From: Oscillospiraceae bacterium
GTDB lineage: Bacteria > Bacillota > Clostridia > Oscillospirales > Oscillospiraceae
Assembly: GCA_017398725.1 (NCBI GenBank)
Contig: JAFQFA010000011.1
Location: 1 to 64,000 of the forward strand
DNA: 64,000 nt
Direction: 5' to 3'
The position numbers and the translations under genes were made by a program. Shown here piece after piece: positions 17,597 through 25,675 of the stretch (its first letter is position 1; each line of letters starts with the position of its first letter). The notes beneath the pieces are model-generated. The model was not told the origin of the DNA. It was given only the letters and a program-made list of their open reading frames with translations, and made no database searches.

Positions 17597-17624
17597 ATTA
17601 TACCAATTACCAGTGTAAAAGCAA
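17597..17624 (-). promoter_or_regulatory. Promoter of the ABC importer operon
   Basis: Minus-strand TTGCTT (17624-17619), 16 bases, TATAAT (17602-17597), about 30 bases before the ATPase start. It lies between the regulator stop and the importer. Confidence 0.6.
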
Positions 17625-17639
17625 TCTGCAAATTCCAAT

Positions 17640-18413
17640 TTACCGTTGCAGGCAGGCGTAATGATAGGCCATTTTATAGTCTTCTAACTCTTTGCAGCAG
17701 AGTTCCAGCAGCGGGATCGCCTGCTGAGGGAAGGCTTCTTCTGCCTGCTGTAAAAGGGGAAGGGCGGTCTTGGCATCGCCGGTGCGCAAAGCAGATTCTC
17801 CCCGCAGCAGCGCCCAGCGGGCATCCCGGGCATCGATGGCTTCCAGATACCGGATGGCGGCGGCGGGCTCTTTCCGGGAAAGGGCTTTTTCTGCCAGTAA
17901 AAGCAAGGGACGATGGTCAAAGGGGATCGCTTCTTCGCCGTCAGCTTGTGCCAGTAAAAGCAGCCGTTCCTGCTCCAAGGCGGGGGTTTTGTATGGCGTT
18001 TCCAAATTTCCGGCTCGCTCCAGTAGCTGCCGGGCATAGGGGCGCTTGCCTTCGGCAAGTACCTGCCGCCCCAATTCCGTCAGGCACAGATATTCCAGAA
18101 ATGTTCCTTCCTCAGTGGCACACCGGCGTTGAGATAAACAGTCCAAGGCTTGCTGGAAATGACCACCCATGTAAGCCTTGCGGGCCTGCCGGAGAAAGGC
18201 GTCGCTGGGGGATAGGAGGGCATCTTCCTCCAAAAAGAAGCTTACCGGCTTGTCCAGCCGGGCTGCCAAGTACTGCAGCGTGGTCATAGAGGGGCGGGCT
18301 TTTCCGGATTCGATCTGGGAAAGCATATTCCGGGTGATCTCCTCGCCGCAAAGCTGCCGCTGGCTCAGGCCCGCTTCGGTTCGCGCCTGCCTTATCTTTT
18401 CTCCCAGTTCCAT
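17640..18413 (-). CDS. XRE-family regulator with TPR-like C-terminal domain
   Basis: A 257-residue protein. Residues 5-60 form an XRE helix-turn-helix (IRQARTEAGLSQRQLCGEEI, then MLSQIESGKARPS). The remainder is helical with TPR-like repeats (FLRQARKAYMGGHFQQALDCL, LLRGESALRTGDAKTALPLL, FPQQAIPLLELCCKELEDY). This layout recalls RRNPP-type or Rgg-like regulators, whose TPR part senses a peptide, but no peptide gene is evident. It is upstream of the importer on the same strand. A palindrome just after its -10 suggests autoregulation. Confidence 0.85.
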   Translation of the reverse strand: MELGEKIRQARTEAGLSQRQLCGEEITRNMLSQIESGKARPSMTTLQYLAARLDKPVSFFLEEDALLSPSDAFLRQARKAYMGGHFQQALDCLSQRRCATEEGTFLEYLCLTELGRQVLAEGKRPYARQLLERAGNLETPYKTPALEQERLLLLAQADGEEAIPFDHRPLLLLAEKALSRKEPAAAIRYLEAIDARDARWALLRGESALRTGDAKTALPLLQQAEEAFPQQAIPLLELCCKELEDYKMAYHYACLQR

Positions 18414-18431
18414 AAGACCCTCCTTTTTGCA

Positions 18432-18458
18432 AGGTAAAAATTATTTACCTATATTATA
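18432..18458 (-). promoter_or_regulatory. Promoter -10 and palindromic operator of the XRE-TPR gene
   Basis: Minus-strand TATAAT at 18458-18453 is directly followed by the palindrome AGGTAAA-N5-TTTACCT (18432-18450), placed over the expected transcription start. This is a good site for autorepression. A second 12-bp palindrome GTAGAATTCTAC lies at 18472-18483, in the divergent promoter region shared with the membrane-protein gene. Confidence 0.6.
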
Positions 18459-18557
18459 CCACAGACTTTGTAGAATTCTACCGTTACAAAAAATTTATTT
18501 GCTATTTTCTGGAGTTTGGCTTACACTGTAGTCAGATTTACAATGAGGTGTTTTACC

Positions 18558-19502
18558 ATGGATATCCAAAACATAAAGCAACGGACGGCCCGGTGTCTGT
18601 CCGGGGCAACCTACAGCCCCAGACGCTTGGCGCTTTTGCATACCGGCATTGCCCTTGCCGGCTCCTTGGTGCTGATGATCGTCAGCTATCTGCTTTCCCG
18701 GCAGATGGCAGGAACCGGCGGCTTAGCGGGTATCGGCACACGGACTGCCTTGCAGTCGGTGCAAACGGTGCTGTCGATGGGCTTGACGTTGGCCACGCCT
18801 TTTTGGGAATTGGGTTTTTTGGCGGCGGTGATGGACTATGCCCGGCAGCAACCCACGACGCCTAAGGGCCTGCTTCGGGGTTTCCAAAGAATTGGACCGC
18901 TGCTGCGGCTGATGCTGCTGCAAGGGCTAATATACGGTTTGATCCTGTTTGCCGCTATGCAGCTGGCAAGCACCGTGGTGATGCTGACACCCTTCGGCGG
19001 CGGGCTTTTGCAGCTGATGCAGAATCTTTCTGAAAGTGAGCAGTTTTTGCAGACCGGGGTGGTTCCGGAGGCAATGCTGATGCCCCTGATGAAGGCGGCG
19101 CTGCCCATGTATGTGGTGTCGATGGTTCTGTTCGTGGCAGCTATCGTTCCGGTAAGCTATCGGCTCCGGCTTGCCCGGTATATTTTGCTGGATCAGGAGC
19201 GTCCCCGGGCGTTGGTGGCATTGGTTGCCAGCAATCGGGCCATGAAGGGCAACTGCGTTGCCTTCTTTAAGCTGGATCTAAGCTTCTGGTGGTATTGGCT
19301 TTTGCAGGGCGTGTGCGCAGGGATCGCCTTGGGAGATGTGTTGCTGCCTTTGCTGGGGGTAACGTTGCCCTTCGGTCCGGAGGTGGCGGTCTTTGTGTTT
19401 GGCGGATTGCAGATGGTCGGGCTTTTGCTGCTGGCTTATTATTGGCGCAGTTCGGTGGAAACCGCCTACGCCGTTGCCTACGATACTGTGACAGAGGAAT
19501 AA
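18558..19502 (+). CDS. DUF975-like integral membrane protein
   Basis: A 314-residue protein with about six hydrophobic segments. The conserved-looking part, SYRLRLARYILLDQERPRALVALVASNRAMKGNCVAFFKLDLSF, fits the DUF975 pattern (a cytoplasmic stretch before an amphipathic helix and a last pair of spans); I cannot run a profile to confirm it. Function unknown. The ATG at 18558 is preferred because GAGGTG lies 7 bases upstream; the longer in-frame start at 18516 lacks a site. It is divergent from the XRE-TPR regulator and may be controlled by it. Confidence 0.7.
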   Translation: MDIQNIKQRTARCLSGATYSPRRLALLHTGIALAGSLVLMIVSYLLSRQMAGTGGLAGIGTRTALQSVQTVLSMGLTLATPFWELGFLAAVMDYARQQPTTPKGLLRGFQRIGPLLRLMLLQGLIYGLILFAAMQLASTVVMLTPFGGGLLQLMQNLSESEQFLQTGVVPEAMLMPLMKAALPMYVVSMVLFVAAIVPVSYRLRLARYILLDQERPRALVALVASNRAMKGNCVAFFKLDLSFWWYWLLQGVCAGIALGDVLLPLLGVTLPFGPEVAVFVFGGLQMVGLLLLAYYWRSSVETAYAVAYDTVTEE

Positions 19503-19515
19503 AAGAATCAGAAAA

Positions 19516-19546
19516 ATCCCCCGGCAGGTACAGCCTGCCGGGGGAT
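19516..19546 (-). terminator. Terminator of the nifS-nifU-iscR-like operon
   Basis: ATCCCCCGGCAGG / CCTGCCGGGGGAT with a five-base loop. On the minus strand it is followed by a run of five T, so it mainly serves the leftward operon; the convergent membrane-protein gene also ends here. Confidence 0.85.
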
Positions 19547-19549
19547 CGG

Positions 19550-19960
19550 TTATTTACTTTCTTCCAATAGGTCTGCCAAGGTGATCCCTTCAAAAAAGTC
19601 GTCGATCATCCGGTCTAATTTCTGCCACATGGCTTTGGTGGAGCAGCAGGTGGCGCGGCCGCAGGCCTCCGGACCTTGGGTGGTGCAGCTGACCGCTGCC
19701 AGAGAGCCTTCCGTCAGCTTCAAAATACTGCCTACGGTGTAATCTGCGGGGGGCCGGTTCAGCCGGTATCCGCCGCCTTTGCCGTGAACCGCATCCACAA
19801 AGCCGGCTTTGCTTAAAACCGTCATAATGGATTCTAAGTATTTTTGGCTGATTCCTTCTGCTTCGGCGATCTCTTTTAAGGGGATATATTCTCCGGCGGG
19901 TTTTTGAGCAAAGCATACCATCACCCGCAGGGCATATCTGCCCTTCGTGGATACGATCAT
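19550..19960 (-). CDS. iscR: Rrf2-family transcriptional regulator (IscR-like)
   Basis: A 136-residue Rrf2 protein: a winged helix (STKGRYALRVMVCFAQ, IAEAEGISQKYLESIMTVL, GGYRL wing) and a C-terminal Cys cluster (VSCTTQGPEACGRATCC) that can hold an iron-sulfur cluster. IscR-type proteins sense cluster status and control Fe-S biogenesis genes. It is the last gene of the nifS-nifU operon; its ATG overlaps the nifU stop (ATGA). The operon promoter carries two copies of one palindrome (21610-21669), a likely target. Which cysteines bind the cluster is not certain. Confidence 0.9.
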   Translation of the reverse strand: MIVSTKGRYALRVMVCFAQKPAGEYIPLKEIAEAEGISQKYLESIMTVLSKAGFVDAVHGKGGGYRLNRPPADYTVGSILKLTEGSLAAVSCTTQGPEACGRATCCSTKAMWQKLDRMIDDFFEGITLADLLEESK

Positions 19961-20388
19961 TCGTGGCAGTGGGCGCAGTTCTCACAGTCGGGGAACTGGC
20001 TCTTATCGTAGGGGATGCCGTTTTTATCGTAATAGTTCTTCAGGGCGGACTTGATGGCCTCTTCTGCCAGCACGGAGCAGTGCATCTTGTGGGCAGGCAG
20101 ACCGGACAGGGCCTCGGCCACTGCCTTGTTGGTCAGCTTCATGGCATCGTCGATGGACTTGCCCTTGATCATCTCCGTGGCCATGGAGGAGGAGGCAATG
20201 GCGCTGCCGCAGCCAAAGGTCTCAAACTTCACATCCACGATGATGTTGTTTTCGATCTTCAAATAGATCTTCATAATGTCGCCGCACTTGGCGTTGCCCA
20301 CTTCACCAACGCCGTCGGCGTTCTCAATCACACCCACATTCCGGGGGTTCATAAAATGGTCCATGACCGCTTCAGAATACAGTGCCAT
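19957..20388 (-). CDS. nifU: Iron-sulfur cluster scaffold NifU/IscU
   Basis: A 143-residue IscU-type scaffold. The three conserved cysteines are seen in GNAKCGDIM, ETFGCGSAIA and HKMHCSVLAEEAI, with the conserved Asp next to the first. The C-terminal extension adds a Cys/His-rich tail (PDCENCAHCHE), as in the NifU-like proteins of Clostridia. It accepts sulfur from the cysteine desulfurase encoded just upstream and assembles [Fe-S] clusters in the cytosol. AAGGAG precedes the ATG. Confidence 0.95.
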   Translation of the reverse strand: MALYSEAVMDHFMNPRNVGVIENADGVGEVGNAKCGDIMKIYLKIENNIIVDVKFETFGCGSAIASSSMATEMIKGKSIDDAMKLTNKAVAEALSGLPAHKMHCSVLAEEAIKSALKNYYDKNGIPYDKSQFPDCENCAHCHE

Positions 20389-20400
20389 AATTGTTTCTCC

Positions 20401-21588
20401 TTACAAAATATATTCTCTCTTGCCGGTTTGCAGATCCCGCCATACCGGGCTCATATTCCGAAGCAGGGTCACTACCTCGGGTACGACCTTCAAAATGTGA
20501 TCGACTTCTTCTTCTGTGTTGTAGTGGCACAAAGACAGCCGCAAAGAGCCGTGGGCCACATCGTGGACCCGGCCGATGGCCAGCAGCACATGGCTGGGAT
20601 CCAGAGAGCCGGAGGTGCAGGCAGAGCCGGAGGAGGCGCATACACCCTTGGCGTCCAGCAGAAGCAGCAGACTCTCGCCTTCGATACCCTCGAAGCAGAA
20701 GCTTACATTGCCGGGCAGCCGGTTTACCGGGTCGCCGTTGAGGGCACTGTGGGGAATCTGGGAAAGACCGGCGATGAGCTTATCCCGCATAGCCACCACC
20801 TTGGCGGTGTTGGCTTCCAGATTGGCGCAGGCATCTTCCAATGCAGCGGCAAGACCTACGATACCGGCAATGTTTTCTGTGCCGGCCCGCTTGCCCCGCT
20901 CCTGTGCGCCGCCTTCGATCAGATTGTGGACCATCAGGCCCTTACGCACATACAGCGCACCAACGCCCTTAGGACCGTGGAACTTATGACCGGACAGGCT
21001 GAGCATGTCGATATTCTGTTCTTTTACATCGATGGCGATGTGGCCGGCGGCCTGCACCGCATCGGTGTGGAATACCACGCCGGCTTCCTTACAAATTGCG
21101 CCGATCTCGGCGATGGGCAGCACGGAGCCGATCTCGTTATTGGCGTACATGGTGGTCACCAGACAGGTGTCCTCCCGGATGGCATCCTTGACCTGTTGGG
21201 CGGTGACATTATGACCTTCCCGGACATCCAGAAGGGTCACCTCAAAGCCTTCTTTTTCCAGCTTTTGCAGGGTGTGCAGCACGGCATGATGCTCAAAGGC
21301 GGTGGAAATAATGTGCTTTTTGCCTTTCCGGGCGCCGTTGATGGCAGCAGAGCGGATGGCTTGATTGTCAGCCTCGCTGCCGCCGGAGGTGAAATAGATC
21401 TCTCGGGGCTCGCAGCCTAAGCAGGCAGCCACCTTTTCCCGGGCGGCATCCAGCACTTCTTTTGCCTCCTGACCGATGGAGTGGAGGCTGGAGGGGTTGC
21501 CGTAAACTTTGTCAAAATAAGGAAGCATTGCGTTTATGGCATGGCTGCTCATTTTGGTGGTAGCAGCATTATCAGCATATACTTGCAT
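20401..21588 (-). CDS. nifS: Cysteine desulfurase NifS/IscS
   Basis: A 395-residue class-V aminotransferase-fold, PLP-dependent enzyme that converts cysteine to alanine and hands persulfide to the scaffold. Landmarks: VYADNAATTKMS at the start, GGSEADNQAI, the PLP lysine in SLSGHKFHGPKG and the active Cys loop SSGSACTSGSLDPSHVL. The ATG at 21588 has AAAGGAG about 9 bases before it; a longer in-frame start at 21642 would begin inside the promoter. First gene of the nifS-nifU-iscR operon. Confidence 0.95.
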   Translation of the reverse strand: MQVYADNAATTKMSSHAINAMLPYFDKVYGNPSSLHSIGQEAKEVLDAAREKVAACLGCEPREIYFTSGGSEADNQAIRSAAINGARKGKKHIISTAFEHHAVLHTLQKLEKEGFEVTLLDVREGHNVTAQQVKDAIREDTCLVTTMYANNEIGSVLPIAEIGAICKEAGVVFHTDAVQAAGHIAIDVKEQNIDMLSLSGHKFHGPKGVGALYVRKGLMVHNLIEGGAQERGKRAGTENIAGIVGLAAALEDACANLEANTAKVVAMRDKLIAGLSQIPHSALNGDPVNRLPGNVSFCFEGIEGESLLLLLDAKGVCASSGSACTSGSLDPSHVLLAIGRVHDVAHGSLRLSLCHYNTEEEVDHILKVVPEVVTLLRNMSPVWRDLQTGKREYIL

Positions 21589-21609
21589 GGGGGTAATCTC
21601 CTTTTGTCT

Positions 21610-21669
21610 TTTACCTATTATTTTCATGGGTAATAGTACCATGATTTACCCACCATGTCAATGGGTAAA
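21610..21669 (-). promoter_or_regulatory. nifS operon promoter with two tandem palindromic operators
   Basis: Minus-strand TTGACA (21661-21656), exactly 17 bases, then TACTAT (21638-21633). Over it lie two palindromes of the same form: TTTACCCA-N9-TGGGTAAA (21645-21669), covering the -35, and TTTACCTA-N9-TGGGTAAT (21610-21634), covering the -10 and start point. Both are 25 bp and their starts are 35 bp apart. The arrangement predicts repression, most simply by the Rrf2 regulator at the end of the operon. Confidence 0.8.
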
Positions 21670-21776
21670 AGAATGATTCGGTAATTTTATCCAAATTTCG
21701 CGACTTTTTCAGCGGTTACAACCTTTTGCGCATGGCATATTAAAAAAGCAGGCGACAAAGCAGGAGGTTGGTAAAT

Positions 21777-22745
21777 ATGAAAAAAATGGCATTTTCAATG
21801 GCGTTTATTTTTCTATTGATATGGGCGCTGCCTCAGTCAGTAGAGGCAGCCCGCTTGTTGATCCCCGGCGGTCAGGTCATCGGCATGGCGTTGGAGGATC
21901 AAAGCGTCAGTGTGGCTGGGTTTGACGAGAAGCTGGGGGCGGCGGCAAAAAGCGCGGGGCTGCAGACGGGGGATCAGATTCTAAAGGTAAATGATACCCC
22001 CATAACCTGCCCGGAGGATATTCGCCTTGCGCTTTCCAAAAGCGACGGTTCTGTGGCATTGACGGTGCGCCGGGGACAGCGGCAGCGGCAGATCCGGTTT
22101 TGCCCGGCGGCAACGGAAAAGGGCCCCAAATTGGGCGTGTATCTGAAGCGGGGCATTACCGGCATCGGCACCGTTACTTGGTATGATCCCCAAAGCGGAA
22201 AATTCGGGGCATTGGGGCATGGCGTAAATACCCCGGCGGGAAAGCTTTTACAATTGGAAAAAGGGAATGTGTATGATACGCAGGTGGTATCTGTCAAAAA
22301 AGGCTGCATTGGACAGCCGGGGCAATTGATGGGTACCATCAGCGGCAGTCAGATGGTAGGAGCTATTCGTAAAAATGTCCAGCAGGGTGTTTTCGGCACC
22401 ATGGAAAATAAGTTCCGGCTGGAGCCTATGCCGACGGCAGAAAACGGGCAGATTCGGGAAGGCAGCGCTACCATCTATTCTACGGTAGAAGGCTGCGTGC
22501 CCCGAGAATATTCTGTGGAAATTTTGAAGATCTATCCAAGCGCCAGCCAAAGCGGCAGAAACATGCTTTTGAAAGTTACGGATCCGGCCCTGCTGGCCAC
22601 CACCGGCGGCATCGTCCAAGGGATGTCCGGCAGCCCCATCATCCAAGACGGCAAGCTGATCGGCGCAGTGACCCATGTGCTGGTGAATGATCCGACTACG
22701 GGTTACGGAATCTTTATTGAAAATATGTTAGACGCGGCAGCATAA
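21777..22745 (+). CDS. spoIVB: SpoIVB-type S55 serine peptidase
   Basis: A 322-residue protein with an N-terminal signal/membrane segment (MAFSMAFIFLLIWALPQSVEA), a PDZ domain (about 40-105: AAKSAGLQTGDQILKVNDTPI) and an S55 peptidase domain with the His in FGALGHGV (His148) and the Ser in GMSGSPII (about 284-286). SpoIVB is made in the forespore and starts sigma-K activation in the mother cell by cleaving SpoIVFA. It is shorter than the Bacillus protein (about 425). AGGAGG lies 9 bases before the ATG. It is monocistronic and implies a sporulating host. Confidence 0.9.
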   Translation: MKKMAFSMAFIFLLIWALPQSVEAARLLIPGGQVIGMALEDQSVSVAGFDEKLGAAAKSAGLQTGDQILKVNDTPITCPEDIRLALSKSDGSVALTVRRGQRQRQIRFCPAATEKGPKLGVYLKRGITGIGTVTWYDPQSGKFGALGHGVNTPAGKLLQLEKGNVYDTQVVSVKKGCIGQPGQLMGTISGSQMVGAIRKNVQQGVFGTMENKFRLEPMPTAENGQIREGSATIYSTVEGCVPREYSVEILKIYPSASQSGRNMLLKVTDPALLATTGGIVQGMSGSPIIQDGKLIGAVTHVLVNDPTTGYGIFIENMLDAAA

Positions 22746-22746
22746 C

Positions 22747-22795
22747 GGGCGGATGTAGGCATCCGCCCCTACGGACACAAACGAACATCCCGTAG
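22747..22795. repeat. Dispersed GGGCGG/CCGCCC palindrome
   Basis: GGGCGGATG-N4-CATCCGCCC followed by CTACGG and a CATCCCGTAG tail, directly after spoIVB. It is a degenerate relative of the GTAGGG family at 5827 and may act as a terminator-like hairpin. Confidence 0.5.
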
Positions 22796-22814
22796 AACAG
22801 AAAGGAGAAAAATT

Positions 22815-23000
22815 ATGGATTTCTATAAAGTCCCTATCGGCTTTGGTATGGCACTGGCTGTGAATGAGCCGGCGATGAACGCCTATGCCAAAATGACCGA
22901 AGCCCAAAAGCAAGCGATTCTCAACAAAGCCCACAATGTCCGCTCCGAAAAAGAAACGCACGACCTTGTGAACTCCCTTGCACACCCAACAATGCAATAA
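22815..23000 (+). CDS. Small conserved-looking protein of unknown function (61 aa)
   Basis: A 61-residue protein starting MDFYKVPIGFGMALAVNEPA with a helical, charged C-terminal half (YAKMTEAQKQAILNKAHNVRS, then EKETHDLVNSL). The ribosome-binding site AAAGGAG sits 8 bases before the ATG, and base use is like neighbouring genes, so I treat it as real. No signal peptide, no membrane span, no metal motif. I recall similar short proteins in Clostridia but no assigned function. It is flanked by two dispersed palindromes. Confidence 0.7.
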   Translation: MDFYKVPIGFGMALAVNEPAMNAYAKMTEAQKQAILNKAHNVRSEKETHDLVNSLAHPTMQ

Positions 23001-23001
23001 C

Positions 23002-23031
23002 GTAGGGCGGGGGCTTGCTCCCGCCGCTTTT
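23002..23031. repeat. Dispersed GTAGGGCGGGGG palindrome
   Basis: GTAGGGCGGGGGCTTGCTCC followed by CGCCGC and a T-rich tail, right after the small gene. It is a short member of the family seen in full at 5827 and 41470. Confidence 0.6.
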
Positions 23032-23083
23032 TCTTGCCAATCTTACTGCCGTGTGCTATGATAAAAGAAAAGGCGGTGAGCAT

Positions 23084-23812
23084 ATGGAAAATCCCTCCAT
23101 CGATTTTGAAAGCGCGGAATTTGCTTTGCGACAAAGCTGGGAAATTCATCGGCAAGCATTTGGGCCGATTTTAGAGCCTGCATTTGTGGAAAATCAGCAA
23201 GTACGTATTCTGTTGATCAACGCGCTGAACCATATCAGCAGACGGGAAGTCAAGCGGGGTATGGAACTCCTAAAAGAAATCCACCCACACTGTATTTACG
23301 ATGAGGACAAAGCCGCTTGGGCGTTCTTTGTAGGGTTATGCTTTGAAATGGGCGGTGCGCGGGATCAGATGCTGGAATGGTATGAAAAAGCCGGAGAAAT
23401 CGGGCATCGCTTTTATCTGCCATACCTAAAACTGGCGAAAGCCGCACATGCTGCGGCACAATTCGAAAAAGCAAAGGACTATTACCAAACTGCCATAGAA
23501 TGCTTGCAGGAAATGTCTGAAAATGATAAGGATGAGATCATCCTTGGCTCGGCTTATACAAATTTGACATCTTGCCTGACAATGATTCACCAATACCCGG
23601 AAGCAGAGAATGCATGGAAAGCAGCGCAGCAATACCCCGCCCAACCGGGCGCAGATGCCACTGCAGCTATTTTGTATGCAGCAATGGGTAATGCAGAAAA
23701 AACCGCTGAACATATTAACGGGTTAAAAGAAAAATTCCCGGCTTGGGTAGAGCAAACCCAACAAATGACCGGGCAGATTTTAAGCGGTACACACCCTGCT
23801 TTTCCCAAATAG
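23084..23812 (+). CDS. TPR-repeat helical protein
   Basis: A 242-residue soluble protein made of helix pairs of TPR type (KAAWAFFVGLCFEMGGARDQ, FYLPYLKLAKAAHAAAQFEK, SAYTNLTSCLTMIHQYPEAE, TAAILYAAMGNAEKTAEHIN). Such domains bind peptides or proteins. There is no enzymatic motif. The ATG at 23084 follows AAGGCGGTGAG; the longer frame from 23015 runs through the dispersed repeat. It appears monocistronic. Partner unknown. Confidence 0.7.
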   Translation: MENPSIDFESAEFALRQSWEIHRQAFGPILEPAFVENQQVRILLINALNHISRREVKRGMELLKEIHPHCIYDEDKAAWAFFVGLCFEMGGARDQMLEWYEKAGEIGHRFYLPYLKLAKAAHAAAQFEKAKDYYQTAIECLQEMSENDKDEIILGSAYTNLTSCLTMIHQYPEAENAWKAAQQYPAQPGADATAAILYAAMGNAEKTAEHINGLKEKFPAWVEQTQQMTGQILSGTHPAFPK

Positions 23813-24218
23813 GAGATCATTAAGCAATAAAATGGAAGCGGTTTCGGCGGCTTCCATTTTTGTTCTTGATAAGGTTAGACACTTGCGCACCTCCCGAAAT
23901 CAGAATCTGTCGAAAAGGATAGGGAAATGAAAAATCCCCTCTTTCGACAATGTGCCGCCCGCATTGCAACTGCGCGCATCTGAGAGAAGCACCCGTTGCA
24001 GAAACAGGACGGTCGGACTTGCAGGGGAACATATGCTTACAGGCCAGCGGTGGGCAGTTGGGGGGTTGTGTTGGCTTTGCGTTGCGGCAGGGCTGTTTCT
24101 ATGCAAAATAAGGAAATTCTACCCACAGGAGAGTGGGAAAAACAAAAGTAGATTCAAAAAACGCCGGGGACATGGTATGATGCTGCTATCGAGCTTGCAA
24201 GGAAAGGAACAATGAAGG
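23813..24218. other. Non-coding stretch with a hairpin
   Basis: About 400 bases between the TPR and DegV genes. The ORFs here (23820-24106 minus, 23952-24215 plus) have no ribosome-binding site or protein-like composition. The clearest element is an interrupted stem at 23908-23949 with perfect outer arms TGTCGAAA/TTTCGACA and an inner AGGGA/TCCCCT pairing. A small structured RNA is possible; I do not recognise 6S, SRP or RNase P RNA here. Confidence 0.35.
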
Positions 24219-25055
24219 ATGAGAAATATTAAGATCGTAGCGGATTCCTCGGCGGATCTGCTGGAACTGGAAGGTGTGCCTTTTGCTGCAGCACCGCTTA
24301 AGATCATTGCAGGAGAACAGGAGTTTGTGGATGATGCCCGGCTGGATGTGGCCGGTATGGTGGCATGGTTCGATAGCTATAAAAAACCGTCTAAAACCTC
24401 CTGCCCCAATCCGGGAGATTGGATAGAAGCTTTTGGGGAAGCCGATGAGGTGTTTTGCGTGACCATTACCAGCGGCCTTTCCGGCAGCTATAATGCGGCC
24501 TGTGTTGCCAAGCAGATGTATGAAGCAGAACATCCCGGCAAAAAGGTGTATGTGATCGACTCGCTGTCCGCCGGTCCGGAGTTGGTGCTGATCATCGAAA
24601 AATTAAAGGAAATGATCGCCGAGGGGAAAACCTTCGGAGAGATAGGGGAGTACATCGAGTACTATAAAAATACCACCGGGTTGGTGTTTATGCTGGAATC
24701 CCTCAAAAACTTTGCAGCCAACGGAAGAGTGTCTCCCGCCGTGGCAAAAATCGCCGGCGTTCTGGGCATCCGGATCGTGGGTAAGGCCAGCGATCAGGGT
24801 ACGTTAGAACCCATAGACAAGAGCCGTGGTGAAGCAAAAGCATTGGCGGCGCTAATGCAGCATATGCGTACATCCGGCTTGCAGGAAGGCAAAGTCCGGA
24901 TCGCCCATTGCCAGAACGAAGCGGCTGCCGAAAAGTTTGCAGCCATGCTGCGGGAGCAGTTTCCGAAAGTGCAGATGAAGATCCATACCTTGCGGGGTCT
25001 TTGCAGCTATTACGCGGAAAAAGGCGGTCTGCTCATCGGTTTTGAGAAGAAATAA
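24219..25055 (+). CDS. DegV-family fatty-acid-binding protein
   Basis: A 278-residue DegV protein: IKIVADSSADL at the start, the TSCPNPGDW and TITSGLSGSYNAA motifs that hold the lipid carboxylate, then VIDSLSAGPE. A second alpha/beta domain ends in LRGLCSYYAEKGGLLIGF. DegV/FakB proteins bind fatty acids; FakB presents them to the kinase FakA for phospholipid synthesis. No fakA is in the window. The ATG follows AAAGGAACAATGAAGG. Single gene ending at a strong terminator, and the last clear host gene before the prophage-like cluster. Confidence 0.92.
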   Translation: MRNIKIVADSSADLLELEGVPFAAAPLKIIAGEQEFVDDARLDVAGMVAWFDSYKKPSKTSCPNPGDWIEAFGEADEVFCVTITSGLSGSYNAACVAKQMYEAEHPGKKVYVIDSLSAGPELVLIIEKLKEMIAEGKTFGEIGEYIEYYKNTTGLVFMLESLKNFAANGRVSPAVAKIAGVLGIRIVGKASDQGTLEPIDKSRGEAKALAALMQHMRTSGLQEGKVRIAHCQNEAAAEKFAAMLREQFPKVQMKIHTLRGLCSYYAEKGGLLIGFEKK

Positions 25056-25076
25056 GTAATACATATAAAAACGAGA

Positions 25077-25105
25077 AAAGCCCGCTGCATGATGCAGCGG
25101 GCTTT
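25077..25105 (+). terminator. Terminator of degV
   Basis: AAAGCCCGCTGCAT directly followed by its complement GATGCAGCGGGCTTT. The 140 bases beyond it, up to the ImmA gene, show no further element; the left border of the phage-like cluster probably lies here. Confidence 0.88.
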
Positions 25106-25247
25106 CCTGCTTTAGTCAAAAAGAAGAGAGGTAGAAAAGAGGTTTACGGAGTAGAAAGGGGCGGCTCACGGCTTCCGCGTCCTTTCTGAAAATAGAATAA
25201 TCAGAACTTTTGAACAGGCAATAAAGCATTTGAAAACAAAATGCGAC

Positions 25248-25673
25248 TTATTTGTTAAAATCTATTTCTTTGCGCTCTGACCAATAGGTCAGGGCGTTTT
25301 TTATATCCTGCTCCGGCAGGTCAAAGTATTCTGCCAGCTGCCAAAGCTCTGTATAACCCGCCCGGAAGGCATCCCGGAAGGCCGCTTCTGTCAAAAACCG
25401 CTGGGCCACATACCGGTTGGCGCGGTATTCGCTGCGTTCTACCAGCTCATAGGGGCTGTCTACCCGGTGCAAAGCGCCGGTGGCGATATGGCCAAGCTCA
25501 TGGCAGCATACCCCCCGCAGCAGCCGGGCAGAACAAATTTTGGAAAAATCCAGAAAAACCGCATAGTAATTGCCGTCCCGGACCGTGGCACCGGGCTGGG
25601 GCACACCAATGTAGGGAATCACATCCACATGATTGGTCTTGCAGTAATCGTAAAAACAGGATAACTCAAACAA
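25248..25673 (-). CDS. ImmA/IrrE-family metallopeptidase
   Basis: A 141-residue protein with the zinc-protease motif HELGH at residues 58-62 and a downstream Glu in VERSEYRANRYV, as in ImmA/IrrE. In ICEBs1 and PBSX-type elements such proteases cleave the XRE repressor made from the adjacent gene and so induce the element. It follows the repressor by two bases on the same strand. It is therefore the likely induction switch of the phage-like cluster. What activates it is not visible. Confidence 0.9.
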   Translation of the reverse strand: MFELSCFYDYCKTNHVDVIPYIGVPQPGATVRDGNYYAVFLDFSKICSARLLRGVCCHELGHIATGALHRVDSPYELVERSEYRANRYVAQRFLTEAAFRDAFRAGYTELWQLAEYFDLPEQDIKNALTYWSERKEIDFNK

Positions 25674-25675
25674 TG

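Noticed and set aside
23820-24215. ORFs of 62-87 codons around 24 kb on both strands
   Set aside because: No ribosome-binding sites and no protein-like pattern; composition fits a non-coding region.
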